Notes: generated by a model from the sequence alone, not told the origin. A stretch of 64,000 nt of DNA from Clostridia bacterium (GCA_900770255.1 CAAGJN010000067.1:1-64000); one strand, 5' to 3'; shown: positions 17,729 through 30,358, numbered from the stretch's first letter. Program-made: numbers and translations.

Positions 17729-18571
17729 ATGCTCGAGATATCCTCATCTTTTAATATTGACAATTTTGTCACAAAACTTGTCGATCTGCTTCCGAAGATT
17801 CTCGGCGCAGCCATTATCATAGCACTCGGCTTCTGGCTCAGCTCGCTTATCGGCAAGCTGTTGGTCAAAGCGATGACAAAAAGAAACGTTGACGTCTCCA
17901 TTCACTCATTTCTTCGCAGCATCGTCGTTTGGCTTTTAAGATTTGCGGTCATTCTCTCCGCATTGTCTACGCTCGGCTTCAATCTTAACTCGTTTATCGC
18001 GGCCCTCGGAGCGGCAGGGCTCACTGCCGGAATGGGTCTGCAAAACAGCATCGCGCAGTTCGCCAGCGGCATACAGATACTGGTCAACAAGCCTTTTAAG
18101 AGCGGCGACTACGTTGAGCTTGAAAACATAAGCGGCCGCGTGCATGAAATAAAACTTATGTACACGGTATTCAACACGATTGACAATAAGCGCGTTATCG
18201 TGCCGAATTCTCACATCACGAGCAACAATATAATTAACTACAATGCGGAGGACAGGCGCAGGCTCGATCTCACTTTCTCCATCGCCTATTCCGACGACAT
18301 AGCTCTCGCAAAGCAAATACTCAAGGCTCAGGCCCTGAAAAACGAGCTTATCTATAAAAATCCCGAGCCCGAGGTCGTCGTGAAGCAGCAGGGCGCAAGC
18401 AGCATAGATCTCCTGCTCATGGCCTGGTGTTCTTCATCGGATTACATGGCTACATACTATAAGCTGCAGGAGGATGTCAAGATAGCATTCGACGAGAACG
18501 GCATCAACATCCCTTTCAACCAGCTCGACGTTCATATTTTCGACTCCTGCGCCGCGTCCGACAGGCAATAA
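17729..18571 (+). CDS. mscS: Small-conductance mechanosensitive ion channel (MscS family)
   Basis: 280 residues, close to E. coli MscS (286). MscS heptamers open under membrane tension and release solutes during hypo-osmotic shock. Three membrane helices are visible (about 22-48, 64-88, 92-118); the third carries the Gly/Ala-rich pore pattern ALGAAGLTAGMGLQNSIAQFASG. The beta domain follows with PFKSGDYVELENISGRVHEIKLMYT and VPNSHITSNNIINY, both family hallmarks. RBS GGGAGG lies 8 bases before the ATG. Monocistronic with its own promoter. Confidence 0.95.
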   Translation: MLEISSSFNIDNFVTKLVDLLPKILGAAIIIALGFWLSSLIGKLLVKAMTKRNVDVSIHSFLRSIVVWLLRFAVILSALSTLGFNLNSFIAALGAAGLTAGMGLQNSIAQFASGIQILVNKPFKSGDYVELENISGRVHEIKLMYTVFNTIDNKRVIVPNSHITSNNIINYNAEDRRRLDLTFSIAYSDDIALAKQILKAQALKNELIYKNPEPEVVVKQQGASSIDLLLMAWCSSSDYMATYYKLQEDVKIAFDENGINIPFNQLDVHIFDSCAASDRQ

Positions 18572-18812
18572 TCCGATTTGAATCGTTTTTTAGCCAACCT
18601 TTATACTAAATTTTTAAAGCAAAAGCCGGCTCTCTGCAGGGATCTTCCCCTATCCGGCACTGCGCCCGATGGTCAGAATACACAAAAAAGTACCGGTCGG
18701 CGGCGGCATATTTTTTCTCAAAAAACCTCGTTTTAACTGTTAATCGGACGTTTTTTATTATATAATGTAGATGGACATAAATGACAATTTAATCAGCGGA
18801 GGGATTTTTATT
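18572..18812. other. Intergenic region with prs promoter
   Basis: A hairpin GCCGG...CCGGC with an inner GGGA-TCT-TCCC (18625-18658) lies after mscS but lacks a T run. The only clear signal for prs is TATAAT at 18761-18766 with a weak -35 (TGTTAA, 18738-18743, 17 bases). No small gene seen. Confidence 0.5.
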
Positions 18813-20009
18813 ATGTCAGAAGCTTTAACCGCACCGGATTTTTCAACTATTCCGGTGGGACCTCTTGCTCTCATCGCCCTGCCCGGCTGTGAAGAGCTTG
18901 CAGAAAAAATCGACGCATATCTCAAAACCTGGCGTGAGATCCGTGAGAGCGAGCACAAAACCACGATCGCTTTCTCCGGCTATCAGAGAGACACCTATCT
19001 CGTTAAGGCCGTGTTCCCGCGTTTCGGCTCAGGCGAGTCAAAATGCCACATTCAGCAGTCTGTCCGCGGCTATGATATTTTCATCGTCTGCGACATGTTC
19101 AACTACGGTCTCACATACAAGATGTACGGCAAGGACAACATGATGAGCCCCGACGATCACTACGCCAATCTCAAGCGCGCTATCAGTGCCATCGGCGGCA
19201 AGGCAAGGCGCATCACCGTTATTATGCCCATGCTCTACGAAGGACGCCAGCACAAGCGCTCGAGCAGAGAATCGCTCGACTGCGCCATGGCTCTACAGGA
19301 GCTCAGCGCTCTGGGCGTGGACAACCTCATCACCTTTGACGCGCACGACGCGAGAGTTCAGAACGCCATACCGAACCACGGCTTCGAAAACATTCAGCCC
19401 GCTTATCAAATGATAAAGGCGCTGGTCAAAAATGTCCCCGATCTCAAGATCGACAATGACCATCTGATGATAATTTCTCCCGATGAAGGCGGTATGAGCC
19501 GCTGCATCTATTATTCAACCGTGCTCGGCGTTGACCTCGGAATGTTCTACAAGAGACGCGACTATTCAGTCGTTGTTGACGGCAGAAATCCGATTATAGC
19601 GCACGAGTTCCTCGGCGATAATGTCGAGGGAAAGGACGTCGTTATCGTCGACGACATGATTTCCTCCGGCGAGTCGATGATCGAGGTCGCCACAAAGCTC
19701 AAGGAGCTCAAAGCAAAACGCATTTTCATCTGCACCTGTTTCGGTCTTTTCTGCAACGGCCTGGAGGCTTTTGACAAAGCCTATGCCGACGGCCTGTTTA
19801 ACAAGGTTTTCACAACGAACCTTATCTACAGAAGCCCCGAACTCAAACAGCGCGAGTGGTATGTTGAGGTTGATCTCTCAAAATACATTTCCTATGTCAT
19901 CGACACGCTCAATCACGACACCTCCGTGAGCAAACTGCTCGACCCCAAGGACAGGATCAACAACCTGCTCATCAATAAGGGCTTCCGCAAAGCAGAAGAA
20001 GTCGTATAA
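18813..20009 (+). CDS. prs: Ribose-phosphate pyrophosphokinase, long form (PRPP synthetase)
   Basis: 398 residues, about 80 longer than classical Prs. It would transfer pyrophosphate from ATP to ribose 5-phosphate to give PRPP for nucleotide, His and Trp synthesis. The C-terminal phosphoribosyltransferase fold has the PRPP loop VVIVDDMISSGES, and VDNLITFDAHDARVQNAIP corresponds to the Prs DxHxxQ region. DEGGMSRC fits the DxGxxxR segment. The ATG at 18813 follows GGAGGG with normal spacing; an upstream in-frame ATG (18771) lies just after the -10 box. The longer and divergent N-terminus suggests the Clostridia-type Prs paralogue; catalytic equivalence is inferred. Confidence 0.8.
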   Translation: MSEALTAPDFSTIPVGPLALIALPGCEELAEKIDAYLKTWREIRESEHKTTIAFSGYQRDTYLVKAVFPRFGSGESKCHIQQSVRGYDIFIVCDMFNYGLTYKMYGKDNMMSPDDHYANLKRAISAIGGKARRITVIMPMLYEGRQHKRSSRESLDCAMALQELSALGVDNLITFDAHDARVQNAIPNHGFENIQPAYQMIKALVKNVPDLKIDNDHLMIISPDEGGMSRCIYYSTVLGVDLGMFYKRRDYSVVVDGRNPIIAHEFLGDNVEGKDVVIVDDMISSGESMIEVATKLKELKAKRIFICTCFGLFCNGLEAFDKAYADGLFNKVFTTNLIYRSPELKQREWYVEVDLSKYISYVIDTLNHDTSVSKLLDPKDRINNLLINKGFRKAEEVV

Positions 20010-20025
20010 GCTTTTTAATAATCAG

Positions 20026-20062
20026 AAGGTACCGCCGTCAGAAGACTGCGGTACCTTTTTTA
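20026..20062 (+). terminator. Terminator of prs
   Basis: AAGGTACCGC / GCGGTACCTT (20026-20035, 20048-20057) followed by a T run to 20061. Confidence 0.9.
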
Positions 20063-20114
20063 ATCCGAATATTATTTCAGCTGAATACACCGAGCCGGAA
20101 AAACAGTCCGTATA

Positions 20115-20143
20115 TTGTTCTTCTGTGCTCACTTTGATATAAT
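20115..20143 (+). promoter_or_regulatory. Promoter of the S41 peptidase gene
   Basis: TTGTTC (20115-20120), 17 bases, TATAAT (20138-20143); the ATG is 30 bases downstream. Confidence 0.8.
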
Positions 20144-20173
20144 ATTGTTATAACCTTCAAGGAGACTTTCGAA

Positions 20174-21154
20174 ATGGCGAAGATGACAGAAAAGCGCAAA
20201 AGACTTTTTATATCTCTGGGTATCAGTATTCCGGCAGCCGTACTGATCGCTGTCGCCGCGCTGCTCATAAAGCTCGGCCCTCTGTTCGGCTTTTGGCTTA
20301 TTCCCCCGTCTGCCGAAGCCTACGGCAAAGCTGCGCTCAAATACATCGACAAAAACGGAATATACGCAAACTCCGATGAATGGGATAAAACATATGCAGA
20401 CTGTCTCGGCGAAGTTAAGAAGGCTTCCTCTTATGAGAAAACCTATGAAGTAATCAGAAGAGCGCTTTCAGTCGGCGGCGGCAAACATTCAATGCTTATG
20501 AGCCACACGGATGCAGAAAATACCGAGCAGAGCTACGAATCCGTCCTCCCCACCGTGTATATGGACGGAAACATCGCCGTAATTAAGCTGCCCGACTTTC
20601 TCGGCTCCGCTGAGGCAGGACAGAAATACGCAAGGATTGCAGAGGAATTTATCCACGAAAACAGAAACGGGATAAAGGGAGTTGTTCTCGATCTGCGCGA
20701 CAACACCGGAGGAGATATGGGGCCGATGGCAACCGCCGTCTCCGCGCTGCTGCCTGACGGAGAGCTCGTCTATTATCACTACCGCAGCTACGACGTACCC
20801 GTTACGTTAAAGGACGGAATCGTAAGCAACGCCGGGACCGGAGGAAGCGCTCTGTACCCCGCCGAAAAGCTGAACGTACCCGTAGCCATACTCATAAACG
20901 GTATGACCGCAAGCTCCGGCGAGGCCTTGACGCTGTGCTTCAGAGGGCTCGAAAACGCAAGAACCTTTGGGGCTCCGACCGCCGGATACACAAGCGTTAA
21001 TATGCTCTATAATCTCTATGACGGCGCACAGATGTATCTGACCGCAGCATTTGACAAGGCTCGAACCGGCGAGGTCTTTGAAGAAACTGCTATCACTCCG
21101 GATGTTTTGACCGACACCCCTCTCGAGGACGCTCTCGACTGGCTCAGGAGCTGA
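20174..21154 (+). CDS. Membrane-anchored S41-family (C-terminal-processing-like) serine peptidase
   Basis: 326 residues. Residues 11-35 form one membrane helix after a basic N-terminus, so the catalytic domain is probably extracytoplasmic. The S41 core is clear: GVVLDLRDNTGGDMGPM (170-185) and NGMTASSGEALTL with the expected catalytic Ser at 247 or 248, then TFGAPTAGY. No convincing PDZ domain lies between the anchor and the core, unlike CtpA/CtpB, so it is closer to the short tricorn-core-type S41 proteins. Substrate unknown. RBS AAGGAG. Single gene with its own promoter and a shared terminator. Confidence 0.85.
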   Translation: MAKMTEKRKRLFISLGISIPAAVLIAVAALLIKLGPLFGFWLIPPSAEAYGKAALKYIDKNGIYANSDEWDKTYADCLGEVKKASSYEKTYEVIRRALSVGGGKHSMLMSHTDAENTEQSYESVLPTVYMDGNIAVIKLPDFLGSAEAGQKYARIAEEFIHENRNGIKGVVLDLRDNTGGDMGPMATAVSALLPDGELVYYHYRSYDVPVTLKDGIVSNAGTGGSALYPAEKLNVPVAILINGMTASSGEALTLCFRGLENARTFGAPTAGYTSVNMLYNLYDGAQMYLTAAFDKARTGEVFEETAITPDVLTDTPLEDALDWLRS

Positions 21155-21250
21155 CATATCAAAGAAGTGAGCAGAACCGTTTTGTCTATATCCTGCACTT
21201 GAGCCGCTCGCCGGCAGCAACTTTACAGCGTGCGATTAAAAGAAAGAATT

Positions 21251-21284
21251 AAGAACCGAAGCGCTGTGCTTCGGTTCTTTTTCA
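21251..21284. terminator. Bidirectional terminator between S41 peptidase and gtrA-like gene
   Basis: AAGAACCGAAGC / GCTTCGGTTCTT (21251-21262, 21268-21279) with T-rich sequence on the plus side and A-rich on the other; it serves two convergent genes. Confidence 0.85.
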
Positions 21285-21286
21285 TT

Positions 21287-21844
21287 TTATGCGTCTTTCT
21301 TCTCTGCCTTTTCCTCTTTCTTCTTGTGGAACAAGATCTTATCCACGGGAAAATAGAGGAAGAACTGAAGCGCTGAGCAGACAGCGGTTGCGATAGTAAG
21401 CGAGAGACCGCTGTTGAGATGGAATTTCGACGTGCAGAATTCAAAAACCACAGGATTGAACCATGCGGAGAAGCAGACCAGCGCGAGGGTAAAGATTATG
21501 TATATCGGCAGAGTAATAGCCGTGTTCGAACTGGAGTTAAAGGTCTTTTCCTTGTTGATAAAGAAAGCCACGATCTGAGCGAGAAGGTTTGAGACATTGA
21601 AGGAAATAAAAAGCGCGAGACCGCAGCGCTGACCCTCAATGACCGGATAATCAAAAACAAACCAGTGGAATGCCTGCGTGCTGAGAGCCTTTATCGCCGG
21701 GATATTGTAAAGAATCGCAAGCGAAACAACCTGAACGATGCAGGCACCGAGGCTGACGACTATAAATTTGACAAACTGCCAAAGTGTGTTGATACCGGAG
21801 CCCTTGTTGGCTGCGGCTTTGTCGATACTATTTAACTTTCCCAT
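21287..21844 (-). CDS. GtrA-family membrane protein
   Basis: 185 residues with four hydrophobic helices (about 18-40, 68-92, 105-127, 138-160) and a basic tail. The segment AFFINKEKTFNSSS between helices 2 and 3 matches the conserved NKxxTF motif of GtrA proteins, which are thought to help move polyprenyl-linked sugars across the membrane for cell-surface polysaccharides. No glycosyltransferase is adjacent, so the partner is unknown. Start ATG with GAGTG upstream. Confidence 0.85.
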   Translation of the reverse strand: MGKLNSIDKAAANKGSGINTLWQFVKFIVVSLGACIVQVVSLAILYNIPAIKALSTQAFHWFVFDYPVIEGQRCGLALFISFNVSNLLAQIVAFFINKEKTFNSSSNTAITLPIYIIFTLALVCFSAWFNPVVFEFCTSKFHLNSGLSLTIATAVCSALQFFLYFPVDKILFHKKKEEKAEKKDA

Positions 21845-21928
21845 TTAGTTCACTCCTGTGATACATATTTTAACTAATTTTACCATATCTAAAATTATAA
21901 ATCAATGAAAAATGTTCAGTTTTTGGCG

Positions 21929-21960
21929 AAAAAAAATCCCGCAGGAAAACCTGCGGGATT
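21929..21960 (-). terminator. Terminator of tuf
   Basis: On the minus strand AATCCCGCAGG-TTTT-CCTGCGGGATT followed by a T run (21929-21936), 12 bases after the tuf stop. Confidence 0.9.
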
Positions 21961-21972
21961 AAAAGGCATTGA

Positions 21973-23175
21973 TTACTCGTTGATCTGGATAACAACGCCC
22001 GAACCGACTGTACGGCCGCCCTCACGGATAGCGAAGCGGAGACCCTCTTCGATAGCGATAGGAGCGATAAGCTCGACGCTCATGTCGATGTTATCGCCGG
22101 GCATGCACATCTCTACGCCCTCGGGAAGGGAGATAATGCCGGTGACATCAGTAGTTCTGAAATAGAACTGGGGACGATAGTTATTGAAGAACGGAGTGTG
22201 ACGGCCGCCCTCGTCCTTAGTAAGGACGTAAACCTGGCCGACAAACTTGGTGTGAGGATGAATGGTGCCGGGCTTGGAGAGAACCTGGCCGCGCTCGATC
22301 TCATTTCTCTGAACGCCGCGAAGAAGAGCGCCGATGTTGTCGCCGGCCTCAGCGTAATCGAGGGTCTTGCGGAACATCTCGATACCTGTGCAGACGGTCT
22401 TGCCCTTCTCTTCCTTGAGACCAACGATCTCAAGCTCGTCGCCGGTTCTGAGCTGACCGCGCTCAACTCTACCTGTGGCAACAGTACCACGGCCTGTGAT
22501 GGTGAAAACATCCTCAACAGGCATAAGGAAGGGCTGATCAGCCTTACGGTCGGGAGTGGGAATATAGGTATCAACAGCGTTCATGAGCTCCCAGATGCAA
22601 GCAAGCTCAGGTGCGTTGACGTCGTTGCCGCTGTACTCAAGAGCCTTGAGAGCGGAGCCCTTAATGATCGGGGTGTCGTCGCCGGGGAAGCCGTACTCGC
22701 TAAGAGTATCACGGATCTCCATCTCGACAAGCTCAAGGAGCTCGGGATCGTCAACCTGGTCAACCTTGTTCATGAAGACGATGATATAAGGCACGCCGAC
22801 CTGGCGGGCAAGGAGAAGGTGCTCCTTAGTCTGAGCCATAGGGCCGTCGGTTGCAGCGATAACGAGGATAGCGCCGTCCATCTGAGCAGCACCGGTGATC
22901 ATGTTCTTGATATAGTCAGCATGGCCGGGACAGTCAACATGAGCATAGTGACGGGTCTCAGTCTCATACTCAACGTGAGCGGTGTTGATTGTAATACCGC
23001 GCTCTCTCTCCTCGGGAGCCTTATCGATGTTAGCATAATCAACAAACTCTGCCTCGCCCTTCATAGCGAGAGTCTTGGTGATAGCAGCGGTAAGAGTGGT
23101 CTTGCCATGGTCAACGTGACCGATGGTACCAATGTTTACATGGGGCTTAGTTCTTTCGAATTTAGCTTTTGCCAT
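21973..23175 (-). CDS. tuf: Elongation factor Tu
   Basis: 400 residues, full length. EF-Tu delivers aminoacyl-tRNA to the ribosome. G1 GHVDHGKTT (residues 18-26), G3 DCPGHADY, G4 NKVD and G5 GSALKA are present; domains 2 and 3 follow (VEDVFTITGRGTVATGRVERG, and PHTKFVGQVYVLTKDEGGRHTPF). Start ATG with AGGGAGG upstream. It is the last gene of the str operon but also has its own promoter in the 96-base gap after fusA, which would allow extra synthesis of this abundant factor. Confidence 0.99.
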   Translation of the reverse strand: MAKAKFERTKPHVNIGTIGHVDHGKTTLTAAITKTLAMKGEAEFVDYANIDKAPEERERGITINTAHVEYETETRHYAHVDCPGHADYIKNMITGAAQMDGAILVIAATDGPMAQTKEHLLLARQVGVPYIIVFMNKVDQVDDPELLELVEMEIRDTLSEYGFPGDDTPIIKGSALKALEYSGNDVNAPELACIWELMNAVDTYIPTPDRKADQPFLMPVEDVFTITGRGTVATGRVERGQLRTGDELEIVGLKEEKGKTVCTGIEMFRKTLDYAEAGDNIGALLRGVQRNEIERGQVLSKPGTIHPHTKFVGQVYVLTKDEGGRHTPFFNNYRPQFYFRTTDVTGIISLPEGVEMCMPGDNIDMSVELIAPIAIEEGLRFAIREGGRTVGSGVVIQINE

Positions 23176-23228
23176 TTGGAATTTCCTCCCTTTGTTTCTA
23201 AAAAAATCTCATGCATCTGCATAAAACT

Positions 23229-23260
23229 ATTCTATCAATTAACACTTGAAATTTCAAGTG
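23229..23260 (-). promoter_or_regulatory. Internal promoter of tuf with overlapping palindrome
   Basis: On the minus strand TTGAAA (23252-23257), 17 bases, TAGAAT (23229-23234). The -35 lies inside a perfect 18-bp palindrome CACTTGAAATTTCAAGTG (23243-23260), which could be an operator or a weak hairpin at the end of fusA. Confidence 0.6.
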
Positions 23261-23271
23261 CTTTTTGAAAA

Positions 23272-25338
23272 TTACTTATCCTTAATGACTGTCTCTGCAA
23301 TGGACTTCGGAACCTCTGCATAATGGCTGGGCTCCATAACGTACTGGCCGCGTCCCTGCGTCTTGGAACGAAGTGCGGTTGCATAACCGAACATGTTAGA
23401 CAGCGGGATGAAGGCGTTGATCTGAACAGCGCCGGTACGCATCTCCGTACCCTCGATCTGTCCACGGCGGGCATTTACGTCGCCGATAACGTCGCCCATA
23501 TAGTCCTCGGGGACAATGATGGCAACCTTCATGATGGGCTCCATAAGGACGGGGGCTGCCTTCTTCATAGCATCCTTGAACGCCATTGAACCGGCGATCT
23601 TGAAAGCCATTTCAGAGGAGTCGACCTCGTGGAAGGATCCGTCATAGAGAGTTACCTTGACATCAACAACGTTAAAGCCTGCGAGAACACCGGACTGCAT
23701 TGCGCCCTTGATACCGGCCTCTGCGGGTCCGATATACTCCTTCGGTATCGCGCCGCCGACGACCTCATTGACGAACTCGTAGCCCTTCTCGGGGTTGGGC
23801 TCTATGCGGATCTTGACGTGACCGTACTGTCCGCGGCCGCCCGACTGACGGGAATACTTCGTATCGCTCTCTGCGGGCTTGGTGATGGTCTCACGGTAAG
23901 CAACCTGGGGCTTACCGACGTTAGCCTCAACCTTAAACTCACGCAGGAGTCTGTCAACGATAATCTCGAGATGAAGCTCTCCCATACCGGCGATGATGGT
24001 CTGACCCGTCTCTTCATCGGTGTAGCACTTGAAGGTCGGATCCTCCTCAGCAAGCTTTGCGAGGGCTATAGCCATCTTCTCCTGGCCTGCCTTGGTCTTG
24101 GGCTCGATCGCGACTCTGATAACAGGATCCGGGAACTCCATGGACTCAAGGATGATCGGAGCCTTCGCGTCGCAGAGAGTATCACCCGTAGTGGTGTTCT
24201 TCAGGCCGATCGTAGCAGCGATATCACCTGCGTAAACGCAGTCGATATCCTGTCTGTGATTGGAATGCATCTGAAGGATGCGGCCGAGACGCTCATTGCA
24301 ATCCTTTGTTGCATTATAAACAGTGCTGCCGGTGGTGATAGTGCCGGAATAAACTCTGAAGAAGCAGAGCTTACCGACGAAGGGATCGGTCGCGATCTTG
24401 AACGCGAGAGCCGAGAACGGCTCAGAGTCCGAAGAGTGACGGAACTCCTCCTCACCGGTGTTGGGGTTGGTGCCCTTGATCGACGGGATGTCGGTCGGGG
24501 CGGGCATATAATCAACAATTGCATCAAGGAGCTGCTGAACGCCCTTGTTGCGGTAAGAAGTACCGCAGCAAACCGGCACCATCTTGTTGGCGATGGTGGA
24601 CTTGCGGATGCAGGTCTTTATCTCATCAATGGTGAGCTCTTCTCCGCCGAGATATTTCTCGAGCAGCTCGTCATCCTGTTCTGCGACATGCTCGACGAGC
24701 TCATCATGATATTTCTGCGCAAGCTCCTTCATATTCTCGGGAATATCCTCGACTCTGACGTCGAGACCCTTGTCATCATAGTAGACATCAGCCTGCATCT
24801 GAACAAGGTCGATAATTCCCTTGAAATCAGCTTCTGCGCCTATCGGAAGCTGGATCGGAACTGCGTTACACTTGAGGCGCTCTTTCATCATGTCAACAAC
24901 ATTATAGAAGTTAGCTCCCATAATGTCCATTTTATTGACATAAACCATTCTCGGAACCTGGTACTTGTCCGCCTGTCTCCAAACAGTCTCGGACTGGGGC
25001 TCAACGCCGCCCTTTGCGCAGAGAACGGTAACAGAACCGTCAAGAACACGCAGCGAACGCTCAACCTCAACAGTGAAATCCACGTGGCCGGGAGTGTCGA
25101 TGATGTTGATGCGGTGGTTCTTCCAGAAGCAGGTAGTTGCAGCGGAGGTGATGGTTATACCTCTCTCCTGCTCCTGCTCCATCCAGTCCATTGTCGCAGC
25201 ACCATCATGCACTTCGCCGAGCTTGTGAGTCTTACCTGTATAAAACAGGATACGCTCTGTTGTGGTGGTTTTGCCTGCGTCAATATGCGCCATTATTCCG
25301 ATGTTCCTGGTATTTTCCAGTGAAACCTGTCTCGGCAT
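23272..25338 (-). CDS. fusA: Elongation factor G
   Basis: 688 residues, normal length. EF-G drives translocation on the ribosome with GTP hydrolysis. G1 AHIDAGKTTTTER, G3 DTPGHVDFTVEVERSL, G4 NKMD and the five-domain layout are present, ending with the domain IV/V segments SSEMAFKIAGSMAFKDA and YVMEPSHYAEVPKSIAE. The ATG at 25338 (MPRQVSLENTRNIGIMAH) follows GGAGG; the longer in-frame opening upstream is not conserved. Third gene of the str operon. Confidence 0.99.
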   Translation of the reverse strand: MPRQVSLENTRNIGIMAHIDAGKTTTTERILFYTGKTHKLGEVHDGAATMDWMEQEQERGITITSAATTCFWKNHRINIIDTPGHVDFTVEVERSLRVLDGSVTVLCAKGGVEPQSETVWRQADKYQVPRMVYVNKMDIMGANFYNVVDMMKERLKCNAVPIQLPIGAEADFKGIIDLVQMQADVYYDDKGLDVRVEDIPENMKELAQKYHDELVEHVAEQDDELLEKYLGGEELTIDEIKTCIRKSTIANKMVPVCCGTSYRNKGVQQLLDAIVDYMPAPTDIPSIKGTNPNTGEEEFRHSSDSEPFSALAFKIATDPFVGKLCFFRVYSGTITTGSTVYNATKDCNERLGRILQMHSNHRQDIDCVYAGDIAATIGLKNTTTGDTLCDAKAPIILESMEFPDPVIRVAIEPKTKAGQEKMAIALAKLAEEDPTFKCYTDEETGQTIIAGMGELHLEIIVDRLLREFKVEANVGKPQVAYRETITKPAESDTKYSRQSGGRGQYGHVKIRIEPNPEKGYEFVNEVVGGAIPKEYIGPAEAGIKGAMQSGVLAGFNVVDVKVTLYDGSFHEVDSSEMAFKIAGSMAFKDAMKKAAPVLMEPIMKVAIIVPEDYMGDVIGDVNARRGQIEGTEMRTGAVQINAFIPLSNMFGYATALRSKTQGRGQYVMEPSHYAEVPKSIAETVIKDK

Positions 25339-25389
25339 AAAAACCTCCGTATCTCGCCTTTGTGCGAATAGCAAAATATATAGGTGTGA

Positions 25390-25860
25390 TTACCACCTGA
25401 AATGAGCAAATGCCTTGTTGGCCTCTGCCATCTTGTGAGTATCCTCACGTTTCTTGAATGCCGAACCGGTTGAATTGACGGCATCCATGATCTCGTTTGC
25501 GAGTCTCTCCTTCATCGTTCTCTCGGAACGCTGACGGGCATAAAGGGTGATCCAGCGCAGACCGAGGGTCTGCCTTCTCTCCGGACGAACCTCCATGGGG
25601 ACCTGATAGGTCGCACCGCCGACTCGGCGAGCTTTAACTTCGAGAACGGGCATAACATTCTCCATTGCAGCCTCAAAAACCTCAAGCGGGTCCTTGCCGG
25701 TCTTCTCACGGATAATGTCGAAAGCCTCGTAAACGATTTTCTGAGCGACGCCCTTCTTACCGTCAATCATGACGTTGTTGATAAGACGTGTTACGAGCTT
25801 TGAATTGTAAAGCGGATCGGGCAAAACGTCACGTTTTGCTATCTTGCCTCTTCTTGGCAC
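25390..25860 (-). CDS. rpsG: 30S ribosomal protein S7
   Basis: 156 residues, exactly the common S7 length when the GTG at 25860 is used: VPRRGKIAKRDVLPDPLYNSKLVTRLINNVM. AGGAGGG stands 7 bases before that GTG, while the more distal in-frame codons have no ribosome site. S7 binds the 3' domain of 16S rRNA and starts assembly of the small-subunit head. C-terminus KREDTHKMAEANKAFAHFRW is typical. Second gene of the str operon, 51 bases before fusA. Confidence 0.98.
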   Translation of the reverse strand: MPRRGKIAKRDVLPDPLYNSKLVTRLINNVMIDGKKGVAQKIVYEAFDIIREKTGKDPLEVFEAAMENVMPVLEVKARRVGGATYQVPMEVRPERRQTLGLRWITLYARQRSERTMKERLANEIMDAVNSTGSAFKKREDTHKMAEANKAFAHFRW

Positions 25861-26012
25861 TTCGCTTCCCTCCTTCATAATAATGATATCATAGGTACTC
25901 GAGTGACAAAACTCTCGTGGTGTCAATGGGAGGCATATATTTCAATGCACTCTCGCATTGGAGTAATCACCTGCAAGAAGATTCTGTCTCTTAAGCTTTC
26001 CGCAGAGCGGAA

Positions 26013-26435
26013 TTACTTTTTGGCAGCCTTCGGACGCTTGGCGCCGTACTTGGAACGGGCCTGCATTCTGCCGTTGACGCCCTGTGTATCGAGCGTTCCG
26101 CGGATAATGTGGTAACGCACGCCGGGAAGATCCTTGACACGGCCGCCGCGGATAAGAACAACTGAGTGCTCCTGAAGGTTGTGACCGACACCGGGAATAT
26201 AAGCCGAAACTTCGATGCCGTTTGAAAGACGAACTCTGGCGATCTTTCTCAGGGCCGAGTTGGGCTTCTTCGGGGTGGTGGTCTTAACCGCTGTGCAAAC
26301 ACCGCGCTTTTGCGGGGAAGCAGTATCGGTCATGACGTTCTTCTTGGAGTTAAGTCCCTTTAACAGCGCGGGCGCCTTGGGCTTTTTCTCAAGAGTCTCT
26401 CTTCCGTTTCTCACAAGCTGATTAAACGTTGGCAA
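26013..26435 (-). CDS. rpsL: 30S ribosomal protein S12
   Basis: 140 residues. S12 sits at the decoding centre. The family N-terminus PTFNQLVRNGRETLEKK follows a TTG at 26435, 9 bases after AGGAG; the ATG three codons earlier touches the ribosome site and would add MYC to the N-terminus, so TTG is taken as start. The decoding loop TTPKKPNSALRKIARVRLSNG and PGVRYHIIRG are intact. First gene of the str operon under a consensus promoter 88-116 bases upstream. Confidence 0.98.
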   Translation of the reverse strand: MPTFNQLVRNGRETLEKKPKAPALLKGLNSKKNVMTDTASPQKRGVCTAVKTTTPKKPNSALRKIARVRLSNGIEVSAYIPGVGHNLQEHSVVLIRGGRVKDLPGVRYHIIRGTLDTQGVNGRMQARSKYGAKRPKAAKK

Positions 26436-26522
26436 GCAGTACATCTCCTTTCTGAATTTTTGTATATGTGTTTAGGCTTCAGGGCAGTTTTACCCCAAAG
26501 CACTAAGACATCACAATTAAAA

Positions 26523-26551
26523 ATTATACCTCTGAAGGTCGTTTTTGTCAA
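26523..26551 (-). promoter_or_regulatory. Consensus promoter of the str operon (rpsL-rpsG-fusA-tuf)
   Basis: On the minus strand TTGACA (26546-26551), 17 bases, TATAAT (26523-26528), a perfect match; the leader to rpsL is about 80 bases. In the same gap, after the rpoC stop, an imperfect GC-rich inverted repeat (GCCGGGGTC...GACTCCGGC, about 26640-26685) may end rpoBC transcripts but lacks a T run. Confidence 0.9.
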
Positions 26552-26695
26552 CCTTTTTTCATTTCGTCAAAAGACAAAATATTCGGTCATTTGTCTGGAA
26601 TTATATATAGGATTTGTATAATCCCGCGGGCCTTGCAGTCAACTCTGCCGGAGTCCGCTGCCAAACGGCGCAGACCCCGGCGGGTTCGTCTTTGA

Positions 26696-30313
<3,618 letters not shown>

Positions 30314-30358
30314 CCGTTGACTGCCCCTTTTTGAAATATATTTTTAAGGTGACTGTTC

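Noticed and set aside
18601..18720. Possible riboswitch or small RNA between mscS and prs
   Set aside because: Only one imperfect hairpin without conserved riboswitch cores or a T run could be found.
23629..25323. 564-codon plus-strand frame opposite fusA
   Set aside because: Antisense shadow of EF-G; composition (Leu, Asp, Ser rich, no motifs) follows from the codon use of fusA, and there is no ribosome site.
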